NCBI RefSeq assembly: GCF_001665295.1
Contig: NZ_LZSE01000135.1
Span: 28,310 to 92,309 of the forward strand
DNA: 64,000 nt
Direction: 5' to 3'
Origin: Mycobacterium sp. 1554424.7
Lineage (GTDB): Bacteria; Actinomycetota; Actinomycetes; Mycobacteriales; Mycobacteriaceae
Position numbers and translations under genes: made by a program
Notes under the pieces: generated by a model
Database searches by the model: none
What the model was told of the DNA's origin: nothing
The model's input: only the letters and a program-made list of their open reading frames with translations
Part shown: positions 23,209 through 32,362 of the stretch, one piece after another
Layout: every line of letters starts with the position of its first letter
How positions within the stretch are numbered: the stretch's first letter is position 1

Positions 23209-24372
23209 ATGACCCTGGAGGCTGCCCGCGCGATGACGAACACAGGTCTCGGGTTCGGTGTCTTGGGACCGTTGCTGATGACCAGCCACGGCGTGCGGGT
23301 GTCGGTGGGCGCGCCCAAGCAGCGGGCGGTGCTGGCGATGCTGCTGATCAACCGCAACCGGCCGGTGTCCGTTGATTCGTTGATCAACGCGGTATGGGAC
23401 GAGGACCCGGTGCCGGCCGCGCGCACCAGCATCCAGGCCCACGTGTCGAACCTGCGCCGGCTGCTCCGCGACGCCGGGGCCGACCCGTACCAGGTGCTGG
23501 CCAGCGCCCCGCCGGGATACCAGCTCAGCGTCGACGACGCCGACTGCGACCTTGGGCGCTTCGTGGCCGCGAAGCTGGCGGGAAACCGGGCCGCCGCGGC
23601 GGGGCAGTTCGAGGAGGCCAGCCGGCATTTCTCGTTGGCGCTGGGCGAATGGCGCGGGCCGGTGCTCGACGACCTGCGGGACTTCGCCTTCGTCGACGCC
23701 TTCGCCACCGCGCTGATGGAGGAAAACGTGGCCACCCACACCGCGCGCGCCGAGGCCGAGATCGCGTGCGGACGCGCCGGTGAGGTCATCGCCGAGCTCG
23801 AGGCGCTCACCGCCGAACATCCCTACCGCGAACCGCTGTGGGCGCAGCTGATCACCGCCTACTACGTCACCGAACGGCAGTCCGACGCGCTCGGCGCCTA
23901 CCGGCGGCTGAAGACGGCCCTGGCCGAGGGCCTCGGCATCGACCCCGGCCGCACCGTGAGCGCCCTGCACGAGCGGATCCTGCGCCAGGAACCGTTGGGC
24001 CTGAAACGGGCCGACCTGACCACCCACAAGCGCGGCGCTTACAAACAGGAGTCGACGACCGCCGGGATCCAGGTGGCGGAGTCGGCGCTTGCCCGGCTGG
24101 TCGACCAGACCGGTCGGATTCATCTGCTGACGGGCGCGAGCACCAGGATCGGGCGCTTCACCGACAACGACATCGTTCTCGACGACACCGACGTCAGCCG
24201 CCACCACGCCGTCGTCACCGACACCGGAACGGGTTTCATGATGACCGACCTGCGGTCCACCAACGGGGTAGAGGTGCAGGGCCACCGCATCCGGGGCAGC
24301 GCCACCCTGGCCGACGGCGACCGGATCCGCATCGGCGGCCACGAGTTCACCTTCGAAATCGGCCCCGGCTGA
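23209..24372 (+). CDS. embR: EmbR-like transcriptional regulator (OmpR-type DNA-binding, BTAD, FHA)
   Basis: SARP-type activator of emb genes regulated by serine/threonine kinases. The 387-residue protein has an N-terminal winged-helix domain (about 20-105, PKQRAVLAMLLINRNRPVSV), a bacterial transcriptional activation domain of TPR-like helices (about 110-265) and a C-terminal FHA domain (about 300-387) with GRFTDNDIVLD, SRHHAVV and DLRSTNGVEV. In M. tuberculosis embR lies elsewhere in the genome; a location next to embAB is the arrangement described for M. avium. ATG 23209 is given; ATG 23233, which has GGAGG about 11 nt upstream, is an equally good start. Its divergent position suggests direct control of embAB. 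Confidence 0.92.
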   Translation: MTLEAARAMTNTGLGFGVLGPLLMTSHGVRVSVGAPKQRAVLAMLLINRNRPVSVDSLINAVWDEDPVPAARTSIQAHVSNLRRLLRDAGADPYQVLASAPPGYQLSVDDADCDLGRFVAAKLAGNRAAAAGQFEEASRHFSLALGEWRGPVLDDLRDFAFVDAFATALMEENVATHTARAEAEIACGRAGEVIAELEALTAEHPYREPLWAQLITAYYVTERQSDALGAYRRLKTALAEGLGIDPGRTVSALHERILRQEPLGLKRADLTTHKRGAYKQESTTAGIQVAESALARLVDQTGRIHLLTGASTRIGRFTDNDIVLDDTDVSRHHAVVTDTGTGFMMTDLRSTNGVEVQGHRIRGSATLADGDRIRIGGHEFTFEIGPG

Positions 24373-24374
24373 GG

Positions 24375-24998
24375 CTATTTCGTCAGTCGCCGGGCCAGCG
24401 TGTCCCGGCCGGGGCCGGAAAGCTCCGCCAGCGCGGCGGGCCGGCCGGTCATCGCCATGAGCAGTGCCTCGCCCGCGCCGCTGACCTCGGGTCCCCGGCC
24501 GTGTGTCCAGTCGACGTCCGTGGCGCGCAGGCGCAGCCCGCGGATCCGGCGCCCCGCGCCCAGCCTCGGGTTGCCGGGCACCAAGCCGAGGACCCGCTGG
24601 AGCCGATCGGGGGGCACGGTGCGCGGCCGGCCGAGCGAGCGGCGGATGTCCTGGTGGTGGACGGTGCCGTCAACGAGCGCGATCATTCCGCCGAACCCCG
24701 CGGTCAGCCCGCGGGGTTCGAGATGACCGCGGAGGAACTCGAGGAGCTGTTCGGGGCGCAGCGTGGAGAACTCGTCGACGCCCACCTGGTTGGCCCGCAC
24801 CACCCAGCCCTTCGCAAACCGCTTCAGCAGCCCCGCGACGCCCAGCTCTTCGTAGCTGATCACATGCGCCACAACGTCTTTGACGGTCCATTTCGTGCAC
24901 AGGCTGGGCGTCTCCCAGTCCCGTGGCGCCAGGGTTGCCAGGAATTCGGCGAGGTCGGCGCGCTCGGCGCGCGCCATGTCCATCAGTGTCGCCGTCAT
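24375..24998 (-). CDS. Maleylpyruvate isomerase/DinB-type mycothiol-dependent family protein
   Basis: 207-residue protein of the DinB-like metal-binding superfamily found in actinobacteria, with the typical N-terminal motif WETPSLCTKWTVKDVVAHVISYEE and the second metal-ligand region DGTVHHQDIRRSLGRPR. His residues in VVAHV and VHHQD are the likely metal ligands. Members are presumed mycothiol-dependent isomerases or transferases; the substrate here is unknown. ATG 24998 overlaps the stop of the upstream SRPBCC gene as ATGA, making it the third gene of an ArsR-led operon. It converges on embR, with only 2 nt between the stops. Confidence 0.85.
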   Translation of the reverse strand: MTATLMDMARAERADLAEFLATLAPRDWETPSLCTKWTVKDVVAHVISYEELGVAGLLKRFAKGWVVRANQVGVDEFSTLRPEQLLEFLRGHLEPRGLTAGFGGMIALVDGTVHHQDIRRSLGRPRTVPPDRLQRVLGLVPGNPRLGAGRRIRGLRLRATDVDWTHGRGPEVSGAGEALLMAMTGRPAALAELSGPGRDTLARRLTK

Positions 24999-25477
24999 CC
25001 ATGCGCCCCCACGCTGAGCAGCCTGCCGTAGCGGTCCAGATACAGCGGCCAGCCGGCGTCGCCGTCGACACCCTCGGCGACGGACTCCCAGCCCGGACCG
25101 TGCCGGTCCAGGTGGCGGTGTTCGAGCTCCACGCGCGTGCGCTCGTCGGACTCGGCGGTGAACCGCACCTCGACCTCGCTCGCCCGGGACAAATCGGACT
25201 CCAGCTGCCAGGTCGGGCCGATGTCCCAGCTGAAGGTCACGCGGTGCGGCGGCTCGAAGGCGAGGATGCGCGCCCACCGGCAGACGCTGCCGTCGACGCC
25301 GCGGTCATAGATGTGCCCGCCGACGACCGGTTCGAACACCGTCTCGGCGATCGGCACGGCGAGCAGGTTGTGCTCGCGTGGCTTGAAGTCGCCGAACCGC
25401 TCGGTGAAGACGGCGAACGCCCGCTCGATCGGGGCGTTGACGACGACGTGGTGCGTGATGCTCGGCGTTCGGGTCAT
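24995..25477 (-). CDS. SRPBCC/AHSA1-domain protein
   Basis: 160-residue START-like protein of the Aha1-type SRPBCC group: HHVVVNAPIERAFAVFTERFGDFKP at the start, GGHIYDRGVDGSVCRWARILAFEPPHRVTFSW in the middle, and RVELEHRHLDRHG near the end. This fold binds hydrophobic ligands in a helix-grip cavity; members next to ArsR regulators are common in actinobacteria and have no assigned reaction. Both ends overlap neighbours by four bases (ATGA), so it is translationally coupled to the regulator before it and the DinB-type protein after it. Confidence 0.88.
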   Translation of the reverse strand: MTRTPSITHHVVVNAPIERAFAVFTERFGDFKPREHNLLAVPIAETVFEPVVGGHIYDRGVDGSVCRWARILAFEPPHRVTFSWDIGPTWQLESDLSRASEVEVRFTAESDERTRVELEHRHLDRHGPGWESVAEGVDGDAGWPLYLDRYGRLLSVGAHG

Positions 25478-25806
25478 GACGGTTCCCCCTTGCTCTCCTC
25501 GATTGTTTCTGCGTAGTTGGCCAGCGCCTGGGCCCAGAACCGGTCGAGCTCGGCGCGCAACGCCTCGAGACCGGTCGGGTCGAGGTGATAGACGCGACGG
25601 GTTCCCGCGGCCCGGTCGCGAACCAGACCCGCGGACTTGAGGACCTTGAGGTGCTGCGAGACGGCGGGCCGGCTGACGGGCAGATCGCGGGCCAACTCGC
25701 CGACCGCCGCCGGGCCGTGCGCGAGGCGTTCCACGATGGAGCGCCGGGTCCCGTCGGCCAGCGCCATCCAGGCGTCGCCGTCGCGCACGGATCGGTAAGT
25801 GGCCAC
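25474..25806 (-). CDS. ArsR-family transcriptional regulator
   Basis: 110-residue winged-helix regulator: DGTRRSIVERLAHGPAAVGELARDLPVSRPAVSQHLKVLKSAGLV is a textbook ArsR helix-turn-helix, and RAAGTRRVYHLDPTGLEALRAEL the wing and dimer helix. No cysteine or histidine metal-site cluster is seen, so it belongs to the non-metal subgroup that travels with SRPBCC proteins. GTG 25806 is preceded by TAGACT with an 8-nt gap, fitting a leaderless start. It probably autoregulates the three-gene operon 25806-24375. The divergent HTH-PASTA gene starts about 80 bp away. Confidence 0.9.
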   Translation of the reverse strand: MATYRSVRDGDAWMALADGTRRSIVERLAHGPAAVGELARDLPVSRPAVSQHLKVLKSAGLVRDRAAGTRRVYHLDPTGLEALRAELDRFWAQALANYAETIEESKGEPS

Positions 25807-25863
25807 GAACCGTAAGTCTAGGGTTACCGATGGCGTCGCATCAAGAGTTCTTCATCGTGCGGC

Positions 25864-25885
25864 CTTGTCAGGCTATCCTGACAAG
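25864..25885. promoter_or_regulatory. Perfect palindromic operator over the -10 box of the HTH-PASTA gene
   Basis: CTTGTCAG (25864-25871) and CTGACAAG (25878-25885) form a perfect 8-bp inverted repeat with a 6-nt centre. The centre and start of the right arm contain TATCCT (25874-25879), a -10 box ending 6 nt before ATG 25886. A protein bound here would cover the promoter and the predicted leaderless start. Confidence 0.75.
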
Positions 25886-26521
25886 ATGAGCCTTGCGGAC
25901 GCATGGGACCAGGCCCAACAGGCGTGGCGCCGGCTCGGCGCGCGCAGCGGGCGTCCCAGCGGCGACGGGCTGGAGGCGCTGTCCGACATCGGCATGGTGC
26001 GTCGGATGCTGGACCAGGCGGAGTTGGCTGCGGTGCGGGCCGCCCGGCGGCACGGCAAGTCGTGGGCAGAGATCGCCACCGAACTGGGTGTCACGCGCCA
26101 ATCCGCGTGGGAACGCTGGCGGGACCTCGACGACGCCACGGGCAGTGCTGAATCGACAGCTGTTGGTGACGCGGCGGCCGAGGCGGTGGAGGTGCGCCTC
26201 CGGGAGGCGCCCTGGAGCGCGAAGGTGACGGTGCCCAACGTCGTTGGCCTCGAGTGGATCGCGGCCCGCGACTTGCTCAACGACAAGGGGCTGGTCGCCA
26301 TGAACGCCCAACCGGACTTTCCATCCGAGCCCGGGGACGGGGGCTGGATCGTCACTGATCAGGTCCCCGAGTCTGGCGCGCGGGTCAAGTCGGGTTCCGC
26401 GGTCCGGTTATGGCTCAACGGTGAAGGGGGCGCGGGCGTCCGCGAACCGCGTCGCCCGCGGCCGACGCCCATCTCGGCCCGCGAGATGCGGCCCGAACCC
26501 CGCGACCAAGCGGTCGGGTAG
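25886..26521 (+). CDS. Helix-turn-helix protein with a PASTA domain
   Basis: 211 residues. An N-terminal DNA-binding region (about 35-75: ELAAVRAARRHGKSWAEIATELGVTRQSAWERWRDLD) resembles a sigma region 4/Xre-like helix-turn-helix. It is followed by one PASTA domain (about 110-175: VTVPNVVGLEWIAARDLLNDKGL to GARVKSGSAVRLWL) and an arginine/proline-rich tail. PASTA domains usually sit outside the membrane on kinases and bind muropeptides; here there is no membrane segment, so an intracellular role is inferred. The start codon directly follows the palindrome at 25864-25885, suggesting autoregulation. Confidence 0.85.
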   Translation: MSLADAWDQAQQAWRRLGARSGRPSGDGLEALSDIGMVRRMLDQAELAAVRAARRHGKSWAEIATELGVTRQSAWERWRDLDDATGSAESTAVGDAAAEAVEVRLREAPWSAKVTVPNVVGLEWIAARDLLNDKGLVAMNAQPDFPSEPGDGGWIVTDQVPESGARVKSGSAVRLWLNGEGGAGVREPRRPRPTPISAREMRPEPRDQAVG

Positions 26522-26575
26522 GTGTCGTCGCCCCGGCGCAAGAATTTCGCAATCGGCGCGGGTGACACTCGGTGC

Positions 26576-26857
26576 ATGCGGCGGATGATTGCCCTGGCCT
26601 TGCTGTCGGTCAGTTTCGCGGTGGCCGGATTCGGGCTGGCCGCGGGCACCGCCCAGGCCAACACCCGCGGCCCATACCAATGGTGCCCGGGGCAACACCT
26701 GCCGGAGACCGACGTCGTCTGGGACATGAACGTCTGCCACACCTGGTACTGGGTCGACTACGGATTCCAGGCCAATCGCGGTCATTTTGTCTACGAGGGC
26801 GACAACCCACCGCCAAACTTGGGGTGCATTCCCGGTCTGTGCCTGCCCGGGCTGTAG
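26576..26857 (+). CDS. Small secreted WCPGQ/WDMN protein (paralogue 1)
   Basis: 93 residues from ATG 26576. A signal peptide (MRRMIALALLSVSFAVAGFG to TAQA) is followed by a mature part of about 65 residues with WCPGQ, WDMNVCHTWY and a C-terminal CIPGLC. Four cysteines suggest disulfides. It shares the core WCPGQ(x)LP-(x)D(x)xWDM(x)VCHTWY with the next gene and with the gene at 36528-36863. Function unknown. An in-frame GTG at 26522 directly after the HTH-PASTA stop could extend it, but the signal peptide supports 26576. Confidence 0.8.
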   Translation: MRRMIALALLSVSFAVAGFGLAAGTAQANTRGPYQWCPGQHLPETDVVWDMNVCHTWYWVDYGFQANRGHFVYEGDNPPPNLGCIPGLCLPGL

Positions 26858-26877
26858 CGACGACAAAGGATCAAGCC

Positions 26878-27213
26878 ATGAACACCAGTCGAACTTTGAA
26901 GCGGATGATCGCCGGGGCAGTGCTGTCGACCGGCGTGGCGATTGCGGGCTTTGGCGCGGCAACCGGAATTGCACACGCCGATCCCTGGGCGGAAGGCCCC
27001 CATCAATGGTGTCCGGGGCAGCCCCTGCCGCAGGCCGACATCTCATGGGACATGGGCGTTTGCCACACCTGGTACCTGCTCGTCGGCGGCCCGAAGGGAA
27101 ACGTCGGTGGCCGCTGGAACACCATTTGGGACGGCGCCAATCCGCCCGCGCCGATCCGGAAGCCGCCGGGAAATTGTGGCCTGTTCGCGTGCCCTGAGCC
27201 GCCGGGAAGCTAA
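26878..27213 (+). CDS. Small secreted WCPGQ/WDMG protein (paralogue 2)
   Basis: 111 residues: basic N-terminus, hydrophobic signal segment ending GIAHA, then mature DPWAEGPHQWCPGQPLPQAD, WDMGVCHTWY and a C-terminal CGLFACPEPPGS. It is a tandem duplicate of the preceding gene, 20 nt downstream, with a ribosome site AAAGGA. Four cysteines are conserved in number. Its TAA abuts the embC stop codon on the other strand with no bases between them. Confidence 0.82.
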   Translation: MNTSRTLKRMIAGAVLSTGVAIAGFGAATGIAHADPWAEGPHQWCPGQPLPQADISWDMGVCHTWYLLVGGPKGNVGGRWNTIWDGANPPAPIRKPPGNCGLFACPEPPGS

Positions 27214-30200
27214 CTAGGTGCGGCGCAGCGGGGCCGGGTTCCACAGCCCGCTGCGCGTCGCGACGCCGAGCTGCAACTGGGCGGGCTGGGCGTCGGGGTA
27301 GTAGGGCGTCAGCCGTTGCAGCGAGCCCCAGTCGCGCGACCAGTCGTCCTTCAGGTACGTCGCCATCGTCGTCGCCTTCGCCAGCAACTCGGTGACGCCC
27401 AACGGGCCGCCGCCGTTGTTGTCCATCACCGGTGAGTTGGCCTCGGCGCCGAAGCGGTCCGGCAGGATGCGCCATTTCGGGGCCTCGTCGACGCCGTTTT
27501 GATGGCCGAACGGGCGCTGACACGGGAAGGCCAGGCCGACGAGCCAGTCCAGGAACACCGGGTCTTTGGACCCGACGACGTCCTGCAGCGTACGCAGCTG
27601 CGGAATCCGCGGCGGTGTCAGCGCGATCCAGTGCTGCGGCGCCAGGTCTTCGTCGTCGGCGACCAGGCGGATCTGGGTGGCGGCGCTGGGGATGGCGGAC
27701 AGCGGCAGCCGCAGGTTGCGCCAGGCCGGGGAGGCGCCGACGTCCGACAGCTGGGACGACCCGCCCGGGTGCCCGGCGGCGGCTTCGTCGTCGGTGGCCC
27801 ACTGGACCTGGACCTCGCGCGGGTCGAAGCGGCCGGCCGCGCTGACGACCAGCAGCGGCCGCGCCTCGTCGCGGGCGGGCAGTCGATACCAGCCCGAGCG
27901 CAGGTGGGCCGGAACCTGGATGCCCGCGCGCCAGCTGCCGAGCACCGGTGTGCGGGCCGGGTCGAGGCTGTAGGGCAGCTGGGCGACCGAACCGTTGATC
28001 CCGGGCGCCGGGTTGGTGCCGCCCTCGGTGCCCGGCTCGGCGCCGGTGGTCGACCTGTCCTCGTTGACGAAGCTGCGGTCACCCGGGCGTTCCATCACCG
28101 GGTCGGCGCGCACGTCGGCCGGGATGCCGTTGGGGGTGAACGCTTCCGACAAACCCGCCCCCAGGGCGTCGGCCACCGAGGCGCCGACCGGCGCCAGCAT
28201 GCCCGCGTTGGGATCCGGCTCGACGAGCACGTCCTCGGCCAGCCCGCAGGACTTGCCGGCCAGGGCATCGAGGTTGGAGCGGCCCACCGACCACGCCGGG
28301 TACTGGTCGGTCATCGCCAGCGTCAGCGACGCCACCTCGAACACCACTAGGATCCACGCAGCAATTGCCAAGGGGGACTGGACGATTCCGGCCACACGGG
28401 CCCCCGGGCGGGTCTTGGGTGGCCCGTTATCCGGGGCGACGAAGTGGAACCAGGCCGCCAGCAGCAGCACCAGCAGCGTCGCGGCGAGCAGCGTGGTGGC
28501 GAAGGCGTAATGCCATGCGGGAAACGAATTCGACCACGGCACACCGAAATTGGACACGTACCACCAGCCGTTGACGCTGGCGAACGACAGCGCCACCAGG
28601 AACACCACCACGGCGGCGAACACGGTGCGGTTGCGCCGGGATCGCATGGCCACGGAGGTCACGGCGACCGCGGCCAGCGCGCCCAGCGCGCCGGCCAGCC
28701 CGGCGAACACCCCGAAGTGGTGGGTCCATTTGGTGGGGGTGAACATCATCGCGACGAACGAGATGATGGTGATCCCGACGATGCGGCGGCTAGGCCCGGC
28801 CGCCGTGCCGGGAATTCGCCCTTTGCGCAACGACATTGCGACTGTGATCGCCAGCGCCAAAACCAGGGCCAGCACCGCGAAACGGCGGGCGACCGACCCG
28901 TCGGGGGTGGCCATGAACAGTCGCTCGTAGCGGAGGTGTTCGTCGAACCAGCTCAGGCTGGGTCCGAGCGCGCGCTTGAGCGCGGTCGCCTGCATTTCGC
29001 CGGCCAGGGTCTGGTCACGGAAGATCAGGATCACGGTGACGGTGACCGCGGCCAGGATGGGCGCCAGCAACGGCAGCACCCCGAACTGTCGGGATCGTCG
29101 GTGGATGATGGTGCGCAGCGGGCCGATCGCGACCAGCAGCGCGCCGATCGAGGCGATACCCGTCGGACCGGAGAACAAGGTCATCGCGCCGATGATGCAG
29201 GCGATGGCCACCGGCAGCAGCCGGTTGGTCGCCACGGCCCGCTCCACCGAGCACCAGGTGAGCAGGATGCCCAGGGCGATGATCGGTTCGGGGCGAAGCC
29301 CGTTGTCCAGCGGCAACCAGGTCGCCAGGAACAGCCCCGCGGCCGTCCACGCCGCCGCCCGGCTGGTCTTCACGGCATGGCCCAGGCGGGGCATGACCTC
29401 GCGGCTGATCGCCCACCAGCACGTCAGCGCCATCGCCAGGGTCGGCAACCGCATCCAGATGCTGGTGGTGCTGACGTGGGCCCACACCGCCAGCAGGTCG
29501 TAGTACCAGCCGAACGGGGCCTCGGGCGTGCCCAACCAGCGGTAGTAGTTGGCCATGTAGCCGGCGTGCTCGGACACCCGGGCCATGGTCAGGATGTAGC
29601 CGTCGTCGGAGGTGTTGGCGCCGACGAAATGCCACCACGTCAGCACCGCGATGACGAGGGCGTCCAGGCCGCCGATCGACCACCAGCGGGCGGGCAGGAA
29701 GCGGCGGTGGCGGGTGCCGTCGGCGGTGTCCAGGACGTGCAGCGCCACCAGGGCGGCGGCGGTCAGCACGACCCCGAGGATCATCGCCGCCATCTTCAGC
29801 TGGGTGGGGCTGCTGCTGTAGCGGGTGTCGACGGTCGCGGAGAAGCTCAGGCCCGGCGGCGCCGGCCCGGCGAGATCGGTGAACACGCCGACGATCTGCG
29901 GCCGGAAGTCGTAACCGCTCTTCTCGCCGCGCAGCGGCGCGCCGGGATGCTCGGCGTTGGGCCCCTGGGTCAGGCCGACGAACTCGGCGGTGACCCGGTC
30001 GGCGTGCGCGGTGAAGGTCAGCCGCTGGCAGGCGGGGCTGAGCACCTGGCTCAGCGGGGCGGTGACCACCGCGACGTTGCGCACCACCAGCACCAGATAG
30101 TCGTTGGCGCGCTGGATGAGCAGTCCGCGGTCGACGGCCTTGGGGGCCTGTTTGGGCACCGTCGACAACAGCACCGTCTTGCCGGCGTTCTGCGGTCCGG

Positions 30201-30480
30201 CCAGCCCGGCGGCGGCCTGACACGGCACGCTGACGTTCAAATCGGTTGCCACGTAGCTGATCAGCGGCGCGTCGACGCTCTCGAACTTGCCGTTCTGCGG
30301 CCAGTTCAGTTGGGCGGTGGTCTGGTTGACCGGCAGTAGCGGGGTGGCGATCGCCAGCAGGGCGCCGAGCAGACCGGCGACGGCAGCGACCAGCCGCGCG
30401 AGCCGGTGGTTACCTCCCGCGTCGTCCACGGGGGTAGATCGTAGTTGTGCGGCCAAGTCAGCCGAGGTTTCGGTGGCCAT
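27214..30480 (-). CDS. embC: EmbC, arabinosyltransferase
   Basis: GT-C arabinosyltransferase that elongates the arabinan of lipoarabinomannan. 1088 residues with the same architecture as EmbA/EmbB: an N-terminal membrane segment and periplasmic domain, the loop NTSDDGYILTMARV with the catalytic Asp, the motif [14 protein letters not shown], and a C-terminal sugar-binding domain ending LGVATRSGLWNPAPLRRT. ATG 30480 overlaps the aftA stop by one base (TGATG). It is the last gene of the Rv3788-to-embC operon. In M. tuberculosis embC is followed directly by embA; here about 4.1 kb carrying six or more genes separates the embC stop from the embA start. Confidence 0.97.
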   Translation of the reverse strand: MATETSADLAAQLRSTPVDDAGGNHRLARLVAAVAGLLGALLAIATPLLPVNQTTAQLNWPQNGKFESVDAPLISYVATDLNVSVPCQAAAGLAGPQNAGKTVLLSTVPKQAPKAVDRGLLIQRANDYLVLVVRNVAVVTAPLSQVLSPACQRLTFTAHADRVTAEFVGLTQGPNAEHPGAPLRGEKSGYDFRPQIVGVFTDLAGPAPPGLSFSATVDTRYSSSPTQLKMAAMILGVVLTAAALVALHVLDTADGTRHRRFLPARWWSIGGLDALVIAVLTWWHFVGANTSDDGYILTMARVSEHAGYMANYYRWLGTPEAPFGWYYDLLAVWAHVSTTSIWMRLPTLAMALTCWWAISREVMPRLGHAVKTSRAAAWTAAGLFLATWLPLDNGLRPEPIIALGILLTWCSVERAVATNRLLPVAIACIIGAMTLFSGPTGIASIGALLVAIGPLRTIIHRRSRQFGVLPLLAPILAAVTVTVILIFRDQTLAGEMQATALKRALGPSLSWFDEHLRYERLFMATPDGSVARRFAVLALVLALAITVAMSLRKGRIPGTAAGPSRRIVGITIISFVAMMFTPTKWTHHFGVFAGLAGALGALAAVAVTSVAMRSRRNRTVFAAVVVFLVALSFASVNGWWYVSNFGVPWSNSFPAWHYAFATTLLAATLLVLLLAAWFHFVAPDNGPPKTRPGARVAGIVQSPLAIAAWILVVFEVASLTLAMTDQYPAWSVGRSNLDALAGKSCGLAEDVLVEPDPNAGMLAPVGASVADALGAGLSEAFTPNGIPADVRADPVMERPGDRSFVNEDRSTTGAEPGTEGGTNPAPGINGSVAQLPYSLDPARTPVLGSWRAGIQVPAHLRSGWYRLPARDEARPLLVVSAAGRFDPREVQVQWATDDEAAAGHPGGSSQLSDVGASPAWRNLRLPLSAIPSAATQIRLVADDEDLAPQHWIALTPPRIPQLRTLQDVVGSKDPVFLDWLVGLAFPCQRPFGHQNGVDEAPKWRILPDRFGAEANSPVMDNNGGGPLGVTELLAKATTMATYLKDDWSRDWGSLQRLTPYYPDAQPAQLQLGVATRSGLWNPAPLRRT

Positions 30481-32360
30481 CAGCTCGGCTTGCGGATGGC
30501 CAGCACGAACGGGCCGACGGTGTCGACGACGAAGCGGGGATCGGCGAACAGGGCCGCCGGCAGCTCCACGGTGTACCGGCGAACGTTGGGCTGGTTCGGG
30601 TAGACGTCCTGGGCCAACCGCAACGTGTAGGTGTTGTTCGCGCCGCGGCGCATGAGGAACACCGTCGGCGGGGGCCACGGCGACGTGTCCAGCGCGTGGA
30701 TGAACTCGTCGGAGGTCTTGAGCGTGGACCACTTCTCGATCTGCGCGGCCCGCAGGTCGAACTGCGCCAGCGGGTTGGCGTAATGCGACGTCAGCCCCTG
30801 GAATCCCCAGTAGGGGTAGTAGGACAGGAAGCTGTAGTCGGCGGTCATCACCACGATCTGGTCGCGCGGCTTGCCCGTCACCTTGAGGATGGCCGAGTCG
30901 ATCTCGGCGTAGAACTTCTCGGAGCTCGGCGGGCGGCGATCGCCGCGCTGGCCGTGGCCGTCGGTGTCGGTGTAGGCGATGGTCAGGTCGGGCCGCAGCA
31001 CGTCGGGGATGTCCTGGCTGAACGCGATCGCCGCGGCCAGGCCGATCGCGCCGGCGACGGGTGCGATGGCGCGGCTGCGTGGGGCCAGGTGTTTGACGGC
31101 CTCCACGAAGCCGAACGCCCCGGCGGCGACGAGCAGCACGGTCAGCGTCGGCTGTAGCCGGAACGACAACAGCGTGGTGCGTGCCAGCGTGGTCAGCATC
31201 GACAGCAGCGACCACAGGTAGACGGCCAGCACGCCGATGGCCAGGGCGCCCGCCCGCACCGACGATCGCGCGCGCACCACGAGCCATAGGGCGCCGAGCA
31301 TGCAGATCGCTCCCAGCAGCGAGAACTGCAGCATGGGGAAGGTCAGTTCGGCGCCGTCGGCCGGCAGGTAGTGGAAGGCGCTGCCGCTGTTGCTGATCGG
31401 GCTGCTCGCCACGCGCACCAGGAAGGGCAGCCAGGTGGTGCTGGCGATGGCCGCCGCGATGACGGCGATCGCGGCGAGCCGGCGCAGCGGATCGAGCGCG
31501 GCCCCGGGGCCGTGCCACCGCCAGCGCGCCCCGGCCAGCAGCGCCGCCATCAGCAACATCGTGAACGCGGTGAACCCGAACAGCAGCGAATACCAGATGG
31601 CCGTCCAGCCGAGGAACAAGCCCGCGCCGACGACCGCGGCCCAGCCTTGGCCGCCTCGGTCACCCGCGCGCAACCCCGACCAAGTCAGCACAAGCACCGG
31701 CGGCAACAGCACGGTGATCATCGCGGCGTAGGGCTCGGGCGAGCCGTAGGCCAGCGTCACGGCGGCGGTCGCGGTGGTGACGATGAGCGCGTACTCGAAG
31801 CGGATCATCCGCCACCAGAGCACGAGCGCCACGGCGACCGCGATGGTGATCGAGGTGATGGCCCACGGCTTGTACATCTCCCAGGCCGGCGCCCCGGCGA
31901 GCGCCGCGACGCGACCGCCGATCCAGAACCAGCCCGGCGGATAGAACGTCGGCAGCCCGAGGTACGTCATGTCGTGCAGGGCCGGGCTGTCCGCGAGCCG
32001 CGTCAGGTACTCGGTGCGGAACTGCTGGTCCACGGAGATGCCGAACAGGTACAGCTTGGTCGCGCCCAGCGGCATGCCGAGCGTCACGACGGTGAAAGCC
32101 GAAACGAAGACGAGCCCGCCCAGCTGGGCGAGGACCCGATGACGGCGCCTTTCCTTGGTGAGCCGCCATGCCCAGCCGACGGCGACCAGCCCGGCCAGGC
32201 AGCCCACCTGCCCGACGGTGGTCAGCGCGTGCAGCTGGTTGGACGACGGGTAGGCCGGCCATTGCACGCCGGCGATCGCGATGAGCGACGGCACCGCCAC
32301 GAGGACGGCCACCACCACCGCACCGACCATCTGGCCCAGGCTGGCCAGTGCGTTACGCAT
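30480..32360 (-). CDS. aftA: AftA, priming arabinofuranosyltransferase
   Basis: Adds the first arabinofuranose to galactan from decaprenyl-phospho-arabinose. 626 residues, polytopic GT-C fold in the N-terminal two thirds, soluble C-terminal domain ([30 protein letters not shown]). The loop [17 protein letters not shown] after the first helices contains the Asp expected for the GT-C active site. Start chosen at ATG 32360, 2 nt after the dprE2 stop; an in-frame extension to 32444 would overlap dprE2 and is unlikely. It overlaps embC by one base. The family name rests on strong resemblance to Rv3792 in sequence and position. Confidence 0.95.
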   Translation of the reverse strand: MRNALASLGQMVGAVVVAVLVAVPSLIAIAGVQWPAYPSSNQLHALTTVGQVGCLAGLVAVGWAWRLTKERRRHRVLAQLGGLVFVSAFTVVTLGMPLGATKLYLFGISVDQQFRTEYLTRLADSPALHDMTYLGLPTFYPPGWFWIGGRVAALAGAPAWEMYKPWAITSITIAVAVALVLWWRMIRFEYALIVTTATAAVTLAYGSPEPYAAMITVLLPPVLVLTWSGLRAGDRGGQGWAAVVGAGLFLGWTAIWYSLLFGFTAFTMLLMAALLAGARWRWHGPGAALDPLRRLAAIAVIAAAIASTTWLPFLVRVASSPISNSGSAFHYLPADGAELTFPMLQFSLLGAICMLGALWLVVRARSSVRAGALAIGVLAVYLWSLLSMLTTLARTTLLSFRLQPTLTVLLVAAGAFGFVEAVKHLAPRSRAIAPVAGAIGLAAAIAFSQDIPDVLRPDLTIAYTDTDGHGQRGDRRPPSSEKFYAEIDSAILKVTGKPRDQIVVMTADYSFLSYYPYWGFQGLTSHYANPLAQFDLRAAQIEKWSTLKTSDEFIHALDTSPWPPPTVFLMRRGANNTYTLRLAQDVYPNQPNVRRYTVELPAALFADPRFVVDTVGPFVLAIRKPS

Positions 32361-32362
32361 GG

